Made by a program: the position numbers and the translations under genes. From JBEKHT01 sp049516595 (GTDB lineage Bacteria; Chloroflexota; Anaerolineae; Anaerolineales; RBG-16-64-43), in contig JBEKSY010000041.1 of the NCBI GenBank assembly GCA_049516595.1, positions 1 to 29,131 of the forward strand: a stretch of DNA of 29,131 nt, given 5' to 3'. Of the stretch, positions 17,221 to 25,012 are shown piece after piece (the stretch's first letter is position 1; each line of letters opens with the position of its first letter). A model generated the notes under the pieces. That model saw nothing but the letters and a program-made list of their open reading frames with translations, was not told where the DNA came from and did no database searches.

Positions 17221-17697
17221 TTAGCGGATCTTGGCCGAAATCCTGGAGCGAAGCGCCTTCTCAATGGCGGGGAAATCCTTCCACTCTTTCCCCAAGTTAA
17301 CCCAGCGCTCCACCGCGCGGCGCTTGATGCGCACGCCGCCGGCCTCCAAATTGATCTGCTCCACTTCCGAGAAGGGGATTTCGAAAATGCGCGGCCAGGG
17401 TCGTCCCAGCTTGTGGATAACCGCTCGAGAGGTGATCTCGAGACGGGAATCGATGTCTGTGATGAGCGCAGCCAGCGTCACCAGAAGGGACAGGACCGCG
17501 AAGGCGCTCAAGGCAATTCGGATCGGCCCCACGGCCGACCGGTTCACGGTCGGATCCGAGGCGATGGCCCACAGCACGAGCATCCACAGGGCTGGGACGA
17601 AAGCAACCGTTAAACCTTTTCTTAAGAGCCGGGCCGTGCGATACCCGCTGCTGGCCAACACCCTGCCTTCCAGTGGGTCCTTCCTCTTTTTGCTCAT
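17221..17697 (-). CDS. Small membrane protein with a PH-like domain, unknown function
   Basis: A 158-residue protein. A basic N-terminus (SKKRKDP) is followed by two hydrophobic helices (around VAFVPALWMLVLWAIA and IRIALSAFAVLSLLVTLAALI). A C-terminal soluble part follows, with strands such as RLEITSRAVIHKLG, RIFEIPFSEVEQINLEAGGVRIKRR and WKDFPAIEKAL. This layout resembles bacterial PH-domain (bPH2-type) membrane proteins, though that is only a visual resemblance. It ends 34 bases before the P-loop gene starts. Confidence 0.6.
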   Translation of the reverse strand: MSKKRKDPLEGRVLASSGYRTARLLRKGLTVAFVPALWMLVLWAIASDPTVNRSAVGPIRIALSAFAVLSLLVTLAALITDIDSRLEITSRAVIHKLGRPWPRIFEIPFSEVEQINLEAGGVRIKRRAVERWVNLGKEWKDFPAIEKALRSRISAKIR

Positions 17698-17774
17698 CTC
17701 ACGATCCGCCGAAAGAGAGGCCGATCCGGCACCCCGGTTGCCGCTTCCCTGGGCGAGGGCCCGGGGCCAGGAGC

Positions 17775-18458
17775 CTACCCGTCCGCTTTCTTGGGCTTGT
17801 ATAGGCCCGCCGCATCTGAGCCCAGCAGGCCGGCTCGCAACGAAAGCGGATCCACGGGCGAGAGCGCCCGCGCCATCCTGGGTGTGAGCAAGCTCACCTT
17901 ACGCAGATGGGCGACGTGTTCAGCGATCTCTTCCAGATGCTCGTCGCTCGTCATCCACTTCAGTCTGTCCCAAGGACCTAGGTTCATCGGGTAGGTATAT
18001 CCCCGCAAGCTCTTCTGGCCAAGCACGTTGAAGAAGTCCTCAAAGTAGCTCAGGACCAGCTCGCGAAGGGTCCGGAAAATGGGCTCGCGGTAGCGGAGGC
18101 CCACGAAATTTGACTTGGCGACGGCGCCCCACAGGCCGTCCAGCTTAAACACGGCCAGCATGTGGTCGTCATCATTCTCCGGAAGCATCTCCAAGACCCG
18201 AGGGGGGTGGCCCAGAGAACGCAACAGGGTGGCGCCCAACAGGGCTCCGTCGAAACAGTGCGCCCTTCGATCCCGCAGCACGCTGAGGGGCGAGCGATAC
18301 CGCTCTTCTGGGCTGTAGGGAATGTCATCGATAAAGGATTGGATCTTAAAGGGGGTATTGAGCTTGGCTAGGCGTACTCGCTCGCCGGGGCTCAGCGCCT
18401 CCCAGAACTCATGGAGGGATCCGGATGAGGGGTGGTTCCTCAGAAGGAATGCAGGCAT
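17775..18458 (-). CDS. Transglutaminase-like (Cys-His) protein, unknown function
   Basis: A 227-residue cytosolic protein. RRAHCFDGALLGATLLRSLG places a cysteine at the start of a helix; DDDHMLAVFKLDGLWGAVAKSNF follows with a histidine and an Asp/Asn-type strand. Together these give the Cys-His-Asp arrangement of the transglutaminase/papain-like fold. The activity is inferred; family members range from proteases to non-enzymatic proteins. No signal peptide is visible. It starts about 100 bases after the P1 peptidase gene on the same strand, with a weak ribosome-binding site. Confidence 0.65.
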   Translation of the reverse strand: MPAFLLRNHPSSGSLHEFWEALSPGERVRLAKLNTPFKIQSFIDDIPYSPEERYRSPLSVLRDRRAHCFDGALLGATLLRSLGHPPRVLEMLPENDDDHMLAVFKLDGLWGAVAKSNFVGLRYREPIFRTLRELVLSYFEDFFNVLGQKSLRGYTYPMNLGPWDRLKWMTSDEHLEEIAEHVAHLRKVSLLTPRMARALSPVDPLSLRAGLLGSDAAGLYKPKKADG

Positions 18459-18555
18459 GGCTCAATTCTATCGCAGGTGATTGGGCGCAGGTCTTCGGCC
18501 TTGCGAGGGCGACGAGCGCGACATCGCCTGCAAATGAACGGCGCCGAATCCGGCC

Positions 18556-19551
18556 TTAGGCCTCAAGCAGGGCAGGTAAGCCCGCCGCGGGTCGCGCCTG
18601 CTGGACGGCACGAAGGATGGAGATGGCCAGCACCTCGGCCGCGAAGGCGCCGACGATGTTAACATCAGCTCTTTTTTCGCCAGTGGCCAAGGCAAACACC
18701 GTGTCCCCGTCAAGCATCGTGTGCGCCGGTCGGATCGCGCGCGCGATCCCGTCTTGTGCCATCTGGGCCACTTTGTTGGCCTGATCCTTGCCGAGGTTGG
18801 CGTTCGTGGCGACTACGCCAATTACAGTGTGGCCCCGGCTGGCGAAGCCGAGGGAAGTTCGCCCGACGAGCGTCTTCATCACCTCCATCGTGTCCGCGAA
18901 GTATCCAGGGGATCCCAGCCGCAAGGGGCCGATCCTCCTGGAGCGGGCGCCGGCAAGGATCTGTCCCGTGGCCGGGTCCACGACATCGCCGAAGGAGTTC
19001 ACAGCGGTGATCGCCCCGATCACCACGCCCGCTCCGATCTCCAGACTGGCGGTGCCAATTCCCGACTTCATGGCCTGACCCATGCCGAAGACCTTTCCCA
19101 CGGTCGCCCCGGTGCCTGCGCCGACATTCCCCTCGGCGGGAGGTTCCGCACTTGCCGCCAGACAAGCCTGGTACCCCATCGCGGCGTCCGGCCTCACATC
19201 GGCCCGGCCGATCCCCAGGTCAAAGAGGATCGCGGCGGGAACGATCGGAACCCGCGCCACCCGCACGTCGAAGCCGACCTTGCGCTCCTCCAGGAAGCGC
19301 ACGACCCCGGTAGCCGCGTCGAGTCCGAAGGCAGACCCACCGGAGAGAACGACCGCGTGCGCCTTTTCGACCAAATGCATCGGCTGGAGAGCGTCCGTCT
19401 CCCGCGTCCCCGGAGCTCCGCCGCGCTGGTCGACACCGCCGACGGCACCCCGCTCGCACAGCACCACCGTGCATCCGGTCAACGCCTCCTCGTCCTGAGC
19501 TTGTCCGACGCGAATCCCGGCAATGTCCGTGATCGCTCTCTGGCGGCTCAT
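18556..19551 (-). CDS. P1-family (S58, DmpA/NylC-type) Ntn-hydrolase, putative beta-aminopeptidase
   Basis: A 331-residue member of the P1/S58 family, whose members self-cleave and use the new N-terminal Ser/Thr as nucleophile. Family signatures include VVLSGGSAFGLDAATGVVRFLEE, GNVGAGTGATVGK and the closing HTMLDGDTVFALATGE. The cleavage region reads RGHTVIGVVATNAN, with Thr242 in the expected nucleophile position; NylC has Asn-Thr, and here the preceding residue is His241. DmpA and BapA of this family release N-terminal residues including beta-alanine from peptides. ATG 19551 follows GGGGAGGA. The gene follows coaBC by 41 bases in the CoA cluster, which makes beta-alanine release an attractive but unproven role. 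Confidence 0.85.
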   Translation of the reverse strand: MSRQRAITDIAGIRVGQAQDEEALTGCTVVLCERGAVGGVDQRGGAPGTRETDALQPMHLVEKAHAVVLSGGSAFGLDAATGVVRFLEERKVGFDVRVARVPIVPAAILFDLGIGRADVRPDAAMGYQACLAASAEPPAEGNVGAGTGATVGKVFGMGQAMKSGIGTASLEIGAGVVIGAITAVNSFGDVVDPATGQILAGARSRRIGPLRLGSPGYFADTMEVMKTLVGRTSLGFASRGHTVIGVVATNANLGKDQANKVAQMAQDGIARAIRPAHTMLDGDTVFALATGEKRADVNIVGAFAAEVLAISILRAVQQARPAAGLPALLEA

Positions 19552-19592
19552 TTGTCCTCCCCGAACAACACCCTGCGCGGACGGCGGCGCTC

Positions 19593-20810
19593 CTATTGGA
19601 GGAGGGCCAGGGCCCGTTCGAGGATGCGTTCCGCAACTTGTGCCTTGCTCAGGACGGGCAAGACCTCCTCGAGTCCATCCCGGCTAATCAGGGTGACCCG
19701 GTTGGTGTCCGAGGCGAATCCAGAATCTGGGGAACTGACGTCATTCGCCACGATCAGGGCAAGATCCTTCTGCTGCAGCTTCCTCTTTGCGTTCTGGATG
19801 AGATTCTCGGTTTCGGCGGCAAAGCCGATGGTGACCAGGGGGCGTCCCGTCCGACGACGCTGATCCGCCAACTCCTGCAAGATGTCGCGGGTCGGCTCAA
19901 GTTCCAGTTTCGGAACTCCGTCTCCCCTCTTAATCTTTTGGGTTTCAATCTGGGCGGGGCGGTAGTCGGCGACCGCGGCCGCCATCAGCAAGAGGTCGGC
20001 CTCTTTGCAAGCCTGGAGGACAGCATCGGCCATTTCGCTCGCCGAGAGCACCGGCAGCTGGATTGCGCCCGCAGGCGGGACAAGCGAGACAGGCGCGGAA
20101 ATGAGGATCACATCGGCGCCCGCGTCCAGAGCCGCCTGGGCCAACGCGTAGCCCTGTTTCCCCGAGGAGCGGTTGGTGATCATTCGCACGGGGTCGAGCA
20201 ACTCCTGCGTCCCCCCCGCCGTGACGACCACTTTCCTGCCCCGCAGTGCGCCGTCCCGAGACAGCAGGAACCGCACCTGGCCAAGGATCTCCGCCGGATC
20301 GGTCATGCGTCCTATTCCGATCAGACCTGAGGCCAGATGGCCCCGCTCCGGGCCAATGATGGTCGCGCCTCGTCGCATGAGAACATGAAGGTTCTCCTGG
20401 GTCGCCGGATGATCGAGCATTCCAGCATCCATAGCGGGCGCGAGAACGAGAGGGCAGCTGGAGGCCAGCGCCGTCAATGCCAGCAGGTCCTCGGCTGATC
20501 CGGTGGCCAGCTTTGCGATGGTGCGGGCCGTGGCGGGGGCAATCAGAAGAAGGTCCGCCTGGCGAGCTAGCCCGATATGGAGCACATGGGCTTGCGCGCC
20601 CCACAGATCCGAGTCCGTATAAGCGGCGAGTCCGGTGACTGATTGAAACGACAAGGGGGTTACAAAATGACCCGCGGCTTCAGTCAGCACCGCGTCTACC
20701 AGTGCGCCGGCCTGGGCAAGCTTGCTTGCCAGATCGACGGCCTTGTGCGCGGCGACACTGCCGGAAACGCCCAGAACGATATGTTTGCCGTTGAGAGGGG
20801 AAGGTGACAT
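19593..20810 (-). CDS. coaBC: Bifunctional phosphopantothenoylcysteine decarboxylase/phosphopantothenate-cysteine ligase
   Basis: A 405-residue two-domain enzyme. The N-terminal CoaC half (to ~residue 180) binds FMN and decarboxylates phosphopantothenoylcysteine: GVSGSVAAHKAVDL, APATARTIAKLATG and LAPAMDAGMLDHPATQ. The C-terminal CoaB half joins 4'-phosphopantothenate to cysteine using CTP: VVVTAGGTQELLDPVRMITNRSSGKQG, AAAVADYRP, KIKRG and GFAAET. In CoaC the usual PAMN motif reads PAMD and the ACG active-site lid reads ASG, a variant also found in Bacteroidetes CoaBC. I chose ATG 20810 because GAGG is better spaced from it than from the ATG two codons earlier. It completes the cluster's route to phosphopantetheine. 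Confidence 0.95.
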   Translation of the reverse strand: MSPSPLNGKHIVLGVSGSVAAHKAVDLASKLAQAGALVDAVLTEAAGHFVTPLSFQSVTGLAAYTDSDLWGAQAHVLHIGLARQADLLLIAPATARTIAKLATGSAEDLLALTALASSCPLVLAPAMDAGMLDHPATQENLHVLMRRGATIIGPERGHLASGLIGIGRMTDPAEILGQVRFLLSRDGALRGRKVVVTAGGTQELLDPVRMITNRSSGKQGYALAQAALDAGADVILISAPVSLVPPAGAIQLPVLSASEMADAVLQACKEADLLLMAAAVADYRPAQIETQKIKRGDGVPKLELEPTRDILQELADQRRRTGRPLVTIGFAAETENLIQNAKRKLQQKDLALIVANDVSSPDSGFASDTNRVTLISRDGLEEVLPVLSKAQVAERILERALALLQ

Positions 20811-20903
20811 CGTCATGCCTCATAAGCTCTGCCAATCGAAACGGGTGGCGCGGAACGCGCGCTCCCGCCGCGGGCGCGGTCGCACCCGGATGCGTGCGGG
20901 CCG

Positions 20904-21668
20904 TCATAGGTTCATATCGTAGATCATTCGGAGTCCGTCGAGGGTAAGCCAAGGGGCGACAATCTGGATGACCTGGGTCTCGCTTGCAATTAATTCCACC
21001 AGGCCCCCGGTCCCAATGACCCGCGTGCTCTCGCCCAGTTCTGCTCGAAACCGGGCGACTAGTCCCTCCACCAGACCGACATAGCCGAACAGCAGCCCCG
21101 ATTGGAGGGAGTGGACCGTATTGCGTCCAATCGCCGAGGGCGGCCGGGCGATTTCAACCCGTGGGAGTTTGGCCGTCCGTTGAAAAAGGGCGTCGGCCGC
21201 AATACCGATGCCCGGGGCGAGAGCTCCGCCCAGATAGTCCCCACTGGCCGAAACCGCGTCGAACGTGGTCGCCGTCCCAAAGTCAACAATGCAGGCCGGG
21301 CCTCCGTAGAGGCGAAAAGCCGCGGCCGCGTCCACGACGCGGTCGGCGCCGACGGCATGAGGATCATCGTAGCGTACTTTGACACCCGTGTGCACGCCGG
21401 CATCAACGACCAGGGGCTCGCACTGCAGGATGCGCTGGCAGACCTCGACCCACCTTCCGGTCAGGGGAGGTACCACGGAGGCGATGGCCGCGCCTGTCAC
21501 CTCCTTGCAGGAGATCCCGGCGTAGGTGAGTAAACCCTGAACGTCAAGCCCGAATTCGTCCGGCATCCTCTCATGATTGGTCGCCAAGCGCCAGCGAGGG
21601 CCCGGTTGTTCCCCCTGATAGAGTCCCAGGGTGATGTTGGTGTTGCCAATGTCAATGCACAGGAGCAT
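20904..21668 (-). CDS. coaX: Type III pantothenate kinase
   Basis: A 254-residue kinase of the ASKHA fold that phosphorylates pantothenate in the first step of CoA synthesis. Motifs are the N-terminal phosphate loop CIDIGNTNITLG, ASVVPPL, GADRVVDAAAAFRLYG and VDFGTATTFDAVSASGDYLGGALAPG. Type III kinases are not feedback-inhibited by CoA (family knowledge). ATG 21668 follows GGGAGG. The start lies inside the 3' end of the panD-like gene (17-base overlap), so translation is probably coupled. No type I kinase gene occurs in this window. Confidence 0.94.
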   Translation of the reverse strand: MLLCIDIGNTNITLGLYQGEQPGPRWRLATNHERMPDEFGLDVQGLLTYAGISCKEVTGAAIASVVPPLTGRWVEVCQRILQCEPLVVDAGVHTGVKVRYDDPHAVGADRVVDAAAAFRLYGGPACIVDFGTATTFDAVSASGDYLGGALAPGIGIAADALFQRTAKLPRVEIARPPSAIGRNTVHSLQSGLLFGYVGLVEGLVARFRAELGESTRVIGTGGLVELIASETQVIQIVAPWLTLDGLRMIYDMNL

Positions 21669-22023
21669 GATGGACCTCCCGAATCTGGTTGCGGTCGTCT
21701 ACAAGGGCAACCCGGGGATGGCAGCCTGAAGGCAAGGGCTCGGGTACCCAGGCATAGGATATGGTGATGCCCCGGTCCCCTTTGAGAATCAGGTGGGCCG
21801 CGGCCCCGTTGACCTGGATCCTCCCCGGGCCATGCGGTGCAGGAAGGGCATAGGTCGCGAGGCGGCGCCCATGCTCCAGGTCAACCCCTTGGACGCGTTT
21901 AAACTCGCCTATCCCCGCTGCCTCCAGGAGAGCCAAGTCAAGGGTTATCCTCCCTTCGTAGTCCAGAGCGGCGGCAGTCACCCTCGCCTGACGGGTCTTT
22001 CCCCGAAGCCAGGGAGGCGCCAT
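21652..22023 (-). CDS. panD: PanD-like protein lacking the pyruvoyl-forming serine (S25R)
   Basis: A 123-residue homologue of aspartate 1-decarboxylase, which makes beta-alanine from aspartate for PanC. With the start at ATG 22023 it is collinear with E. coli PanD with no gaps to at least residue 77: K9, Y22, G24, R54, T57, Y58 and the NGAAAH loop from N72 all coincide. Active PanD cleaves itself between Gly24 and Ser25, and Ser25 becomes the catalytic pyruvoyl group. Here codon 25 is AGG (Arg), at 21949-21951, and His11 is also Arg. By family knowledge such a protein cannot self-process. Either it is inactive, has another role, or the codon is an error (AGC or AGT would restore Ser). GTGAGGA lies 10 bases before the start. 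It sits between panC and coaX. Confidence 0.87.
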   Translation of the reverse strand: MAPPWLRGKTRQARVTAAALDYEGRITLDLALLEAAGIGEFKRVQGVDLEHGRRLATYALPAPHGPGRIQVNGAAAHLILKGDRGITISYAWVPEPLPSGCHPRVALVDDRNQIREVHHAPVH

Positions 22024-22036
22024 CGGCCGAGTGTCC

Positions 22037-22942
22037 TCACCCTTCATGCTGGACCCCATCCTCTGGGCGTTTCGAGTCCTGAATAATCTCCCCGATCGAC
22101 CACTTGCCGTTTTCCAGAAGGAAATTGTCGATGAGACGGGTCTGCCCCACGCGGACCGCCAGCGAGAGAAGTGCGTCCTGATCTACTGCCAGCAGTTCTT
22201 CCAGCGTCTCCGGCTGAGCGACGGAAACATACTCCTCGGTAGCCAGAGGTTCCATCTCCAAGGTCCTAGACATCTCCGCACGCAGGAGATCGGCCTCTCG
22301 CTGGCCCGCCTCATAGGACTGCTTAGCCCGCTGCAAGGCTCGAAACAGCACGCTGGCCGCCCTACGCTCGTCCCTGGCCAAGTACTTGTTTCGGGAGGAC
22401 ATGGCCAAGCCGTCAAACTCACGGACCGTCGGGCAAACCACGATCTGCATGGGGAGATTGAGGTCCTGCGCCATGCGCCTCACCACCACCACCTGCTGTG
22501 CATCCTTTTGGCCAAAGTAGGCTCGTTGAGGCTGGAAGATCATGAAGAGCTTGCAGACCACGGTGGCCACCCCTCGGAAATGGTGAGGGCGCGCCCGCCC
22601 TTCCAAAGGGCGGGCGACCTCCTCCACGGTGACGTAAGTCTGGAAGCGCGGGGGGTAGATTTCCTCCGCCGGAGGTGCCCAGACGACATCGATCCCCAGG
22701 GGCTCGAGCAGAGCCAGGTCCCTACGCAGATCTCGCGGGTACTTCTCCAGGTCCTCGCCGGGGCCGAATTGAGTGGGGTTGACGAAGATGCTGACCGCAA
22801 CCGAAGCGCATTCGGAGCGCGCCCGACGGGCGAGGGAAAGGTGCCCCTCGTGGAGGTAGCCCATCGTGGGCGCCAAGCCGTGAGGCTCCGGCAGTGAGCG
22901 CCGAAGAGCGGTTAGCTCCTCAAGGGTAGATACCACTCGCAT
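22037..22942 (-). CDS. panC: Pantothenate synthetase (pantoate-beta-alanine ligase)
   Basis: A 301-residue ligase joining pantoate and beta-alanine with ATP to give pantothenate. It shows the adenylation signature PTMGYLHEGHLSL with HxGH at residues 31-34, VFVNPTQFGPGEDLEKYPR-like sequence (here IFVNPTQFGPGEDL), the YFGQKDAQQ strand and MSSRNKYL, the KMSKS-like loop. These point to a complete active site. The start at 22942 has GGGGAGG upstream at a long spacing. The panD-like gene begins 14 bases after its stop if ATG 22023 is used. The protein still needs beta-alanine, although the neighbouring PanD looks unable to make it. Confidence 0.94.
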   Translation of the reverse strand: MRVVSTLEELTALRRSLPEPHGLAPTMGYLHEGHLSLARRARSECASVAVSIFVNPTQFGPGEDLEKYPRDLRRDLALLEPLGIDVVWAPPAEEIYPPRFQTYVTVEEVARPLEGRARPHHFRGVATVVCKLFMIFQPQRAYFGQKDAQQVVVVRRMAQDLNLPMQIVVCPTVREFDGLAMSSRNKYLARDERRAASVLFRALQRAKQSYEAGQREADLLRAEMSRTLEMEPLATEEYVSVAQPETLEELLAVDQDALLSLAVRVGQTRLIDNFLLENGKWSIGEIIQDSKRPEDGVQHEG

Positions 22943-23023
22943 GAATATCGGTTTGCCTCCCCTGCACTATCGGCTGCCGAGGGCCGGGAGGATCTCCAGT
23001 CAGTCCCTTCTCCGGCTCCCGAC

Positions 23024-23914
23024 TCAGCTCCTGAGCGCCCGGACGAGCCTCCACATCGTTCGATTGAGCGGTGCCTCCAGCCCGAGGGAGTCCGCCTGAG
23101 CCACGACCGCGCCACTGATCGCATCGATTTCCGTGGGGCGATGGCGCTCGACGTCTTGCAACATGGAGGAATGGTTGCTCGAACTGCGCAGGGCGGTCGC
23201 CTCGACCTGCGCGATTGGGTCTGGATAAGGCAAGGCGACGCCCGCGGCATGCGCCACTCGGGCGGCCTCCTGCGCCAGAGCCTGCATGAGATAACGGGCA
23301 TCCGGGGACTCGAGCAATTCGCCGTTGCGCTTGTGGAGAAGGGCGGCCAGAGGATTGATCGCCGCGTTGATCACCAGCTTTCCCCACAGGAGCGACTCGA
23401 TGTCCTCTTCCACACGGGCCTCCACCCCAGCTTGCAAGAACAGCTTGCGGACTGGCTCGATGCGTCGGTGAAATGCCAGGGACACTGAGCCCTCGCCGCC
23501 ACTGGCGATCTCACCCGGAGCCAAGAGGGTTGCACTCAAGGTGGTCACCCCGAGCCCAGTCCGATCCGAGCCGAAAATCCGCTCTAGCTCCTCCCGGTTG
23601 CCTAGACCGTTCTGCAGGGTGAGCGCGAGGCCGGAGGGCGCAAGCGCGATCACTGCCCGGCGGGCAGCCTCGCGGGTCTGCCACGCTTTCACCAGAACCA
23701 GCACGAGATCACTCCCGAGGCATTCCTCGGCTCGATCCGTGGCGTGCACCCGGGACTGCTGGTCTCGGCTTGGCTCGTGCAGAATAATCCCGCGCGCACG
23801 TATCGCGGCAATCGCCTCGCGCCAGGTTCCCAGAAGAATCACCTCGGCGTGCGCGGCCAGTCGGGCCCCGAAAAGGCAGCCCATCGCGCCGGTTCCCAGG
23901 ATCGTCACCCTCAC
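23024..23914 (-). CDS. panE: 2-dehydropantoate 2-reductase
   Basis: A 296-residue NADPH-dependent reductase turning ketopantoate into pantoate. The Rossmann motif GTGAMG is at residues 7-12. The catalytic-lysine region reads LLWGKLVINAAINPLAAL, and the substrate-binding region reads NHSSMLQDVERHRPTEID. I chose GTG 23914 because GGGAGG lies eight bases upstream and the Rossmann strand then starts at residue 2; the frame is open upstream. It lies 40 bases after panB and about 80 bases before panC on the same strand. Confidence 0.93.
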   Translation of the reverse strand: MRVTILGTGAMGCLFGARLAAHAEVILLGTWREAIAAIRARGIILHEPSRDQQSRVHATDRAEECLGSDLVLVLVKAWQTREAARRAVIALAPSGLALTLQNGLGNREELERIFGSDRTGLGVTTLSATLLAPGEIASGGEGSVSLAFHRRIEPVRKLFLQAGVEARVEEDIESLLWGKLVINAAINPLAALLHKRNGELLESPDARYLMQALAQEAARVAHAAGVALPYPDPIAQVEATALRSSSNHSSMLQDVERHRPTEIDAISGAVVAQADSLGLEAPLNRTMWRLVRALRS

Positions 23915-23954
23915 GGGCGGCCCCTCCCTCTGCCCTTGATCTGGTCTGGACGGC

Positions 23955-24851
23955 TCACGTGAAGTCCCTCGCGGGCTTCCTCTCGGGCTCTTCAAGAGAA
24001 GTCAGCAAGGCCTGCCATTCTGGTTCGGGCAAATCCACGGTGTGTTCGGGCGCCGGGAAGGAGTGCTTCTCCACATCCAGTCGGTAGGCTTCGAAGGCCC
24101 GGGCCATCTCCTCGTAGAAACTCGCATACTTGCGGACAAACTTGGGGGTGAAGCGGTCGAACAGCCCCAGAAGGTCGTGGGTCACCAGGACCTGACCATC
24201 ACAATCCGATCCAGCGCCGATGCCGATGGTCGGGATCGTCAGGCGCTGAGAGATGAGGCCTGCCACGCGAGCTGGAATCGACTCCAGCACCAGGGCGAAA
24301 CATCCGGCTACTTGAAGCGCTTGGGCGTCCTCGAGGAGCCGTTTGGCGGCCCGCGCGGTACGCCCCTGCGGCTTGTGGCCGCCTAGTTTGTGAACGGATT
24401 GGGGGGTCAGCCCGATGTGCCCCATCACTGGAATCCCGGCCGTTACGATGCCCTGAATGGTCGGGACCATCTCCTGGCCGCCCTCCAGCTTGACCGCGCC
24501 CATCCCTGCCTCCTGCAGGAATCGACCCGCATTGCGCACTGCCTCCGGAATGCTGACTTGATAGGATAGAAAGGGCATGTCCCCAATGAGCAGCGCGCGC
24601 GAGGCACCGCGCGCGACCGCCTTACAGTGATGCAGCATCTCCTCCATCGTGACCGGAAGAGTGGAGGAATAGCCGAGCACGACCATTCCCAGGGAATCGC
24701 CCACCAGGATGACATCCAGCCCGGCCGCGTCCATCGCGCGGGCCGTGGGGTAATCGTATGCGGTGAGCATTGTGATGAGCTTTCCTTGCTCTTTCTTCCG
24801 CGCCAGATCGAGGACAGACACCTGCTTTGGAGCCGGTTCCGGGGTGGACAA
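23955..24851 (-). CDS. panB: 3-methyl-2-oxobutanoate hydroxymethyltransferase
   Basis: A 298-residue TIM-barrel enzyme that adds a hydroxymethyl group from methylene-tetrahydrofolate to ketoisovalerate, the first committed step to pantothenate. Motifs are LTAYDYPTARAMDAAGLDVILVGDSLGM (start of barrel, Mg ligand Asp in GDS), GHIGLTPQSVHKLGG, LVLESIPARVA and TIGIGAGSDCDGQVLV. The start is TTG 24851, which carries AAGGAGG five bases upstream. It heads the six-gene CoA cluster. A structured ~150-base leader with a candidate promoter precedes it. Confidence 0.95.
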   Translation of the reverse strand: MSTPEPAPKQVSVLDLARKKEQGKLITMLTAYDYPTARAMDAAGLDVILVGDSLGMVVLGYSSTLPVTMEEMLHHCKAVARGASRALLIGDMPFLSYQVSIPEAVRNAGRFLQEAGMGAVKLEGGQEMVPTIQGIVTAGIPVMGHIGLTPQSVHKLGGHKPQGRTARAAKRLLEDAQALQVAGCFALVLESIPARVAGLISQRLTIPTIGIGAGSDCDGQVLVTHDLLGLFDRFTPKFVRKYASFYEEMARAFEAYRLDVEKHSFPAPEHTVDLPEPEWQALLTSLEEPERKPARDFT

Positions 24852-25000
24852 AGTAGCCTCCTTGAAAAAAGGTAGACTCCTGCCTGGCAGTCGCTGAAAA
24901 CAGCACCGCCCTCCATATCGAGCGAGGGCGGGACAGTTCCTGGCGGAGCAAACAGGACGCCTTGTCCTGCCGTCTCGGTCGATGGGCGATCCAAGCGGCT
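24852..25000 (-). promoter_or_regulatory. Structured panB leader with a possible attenuator
   Basis: The predicted leader carries three hairpins in transcription order. The first is CAGGAC/GTCCTG (24953-24969). The second is a perfect 8-bp stem CCGCCCTC/GAGGGCGG (24906-24931). The third is a bulged GACT..AGTC stem (24875-24892) followed by TACC and six Us, ending just before the AAGGAGG of panB. The last hairpin with its U-run has the layout of a terminator that would block the operon. The published 'pan' RNA motif occurs upstream of pantothenate genes in some phyla, including Chloroflexi. I could not confirm its two conserved bulged adenosines here. Confidence 0.4.
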
Positions 25001-25006
25001 AGTTCA

Positions 25007-25012
25007 ATTATA
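25007..25012 (-). promoter_or_regulatory. Candidate -10 box for the panB operon
   Basis: A perfect TATAAT is read on the minus strand, placing the start of transcription near 25000 and giving a ~150-base leader before panB. No good -35 hexamer lies 16-18 bases upstream, so recognition may depend on another factor. Confidence 0.4.

Noticed and set aside
18721..19863. A 380-codon open frame on the + strand opposite the P1 peptidase and coaBC.
   Set aside because: It is the antisense shadow of two clearly recognised genes and shows no domain.
19593..20810. CoaC half of CoaBC lacks the usual PAMN asparagine and the ACG cysteine (PAMD and ASG here), which could suggest an inactive decarboxylase.
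   Set aside because: From family knowledge, CoaBC proteins in Bacteroidetes carry the same PAMD/LASG combination, so this looks like a known variant and not a loss of function.
22062..22080. A T-loop-like string (GTTTCGAGTCC) suggesting a tRNA 3' half.
   Set aside because: It lies inside the end of panC and no acceptor, D or anticodon stem can be drawn around it.
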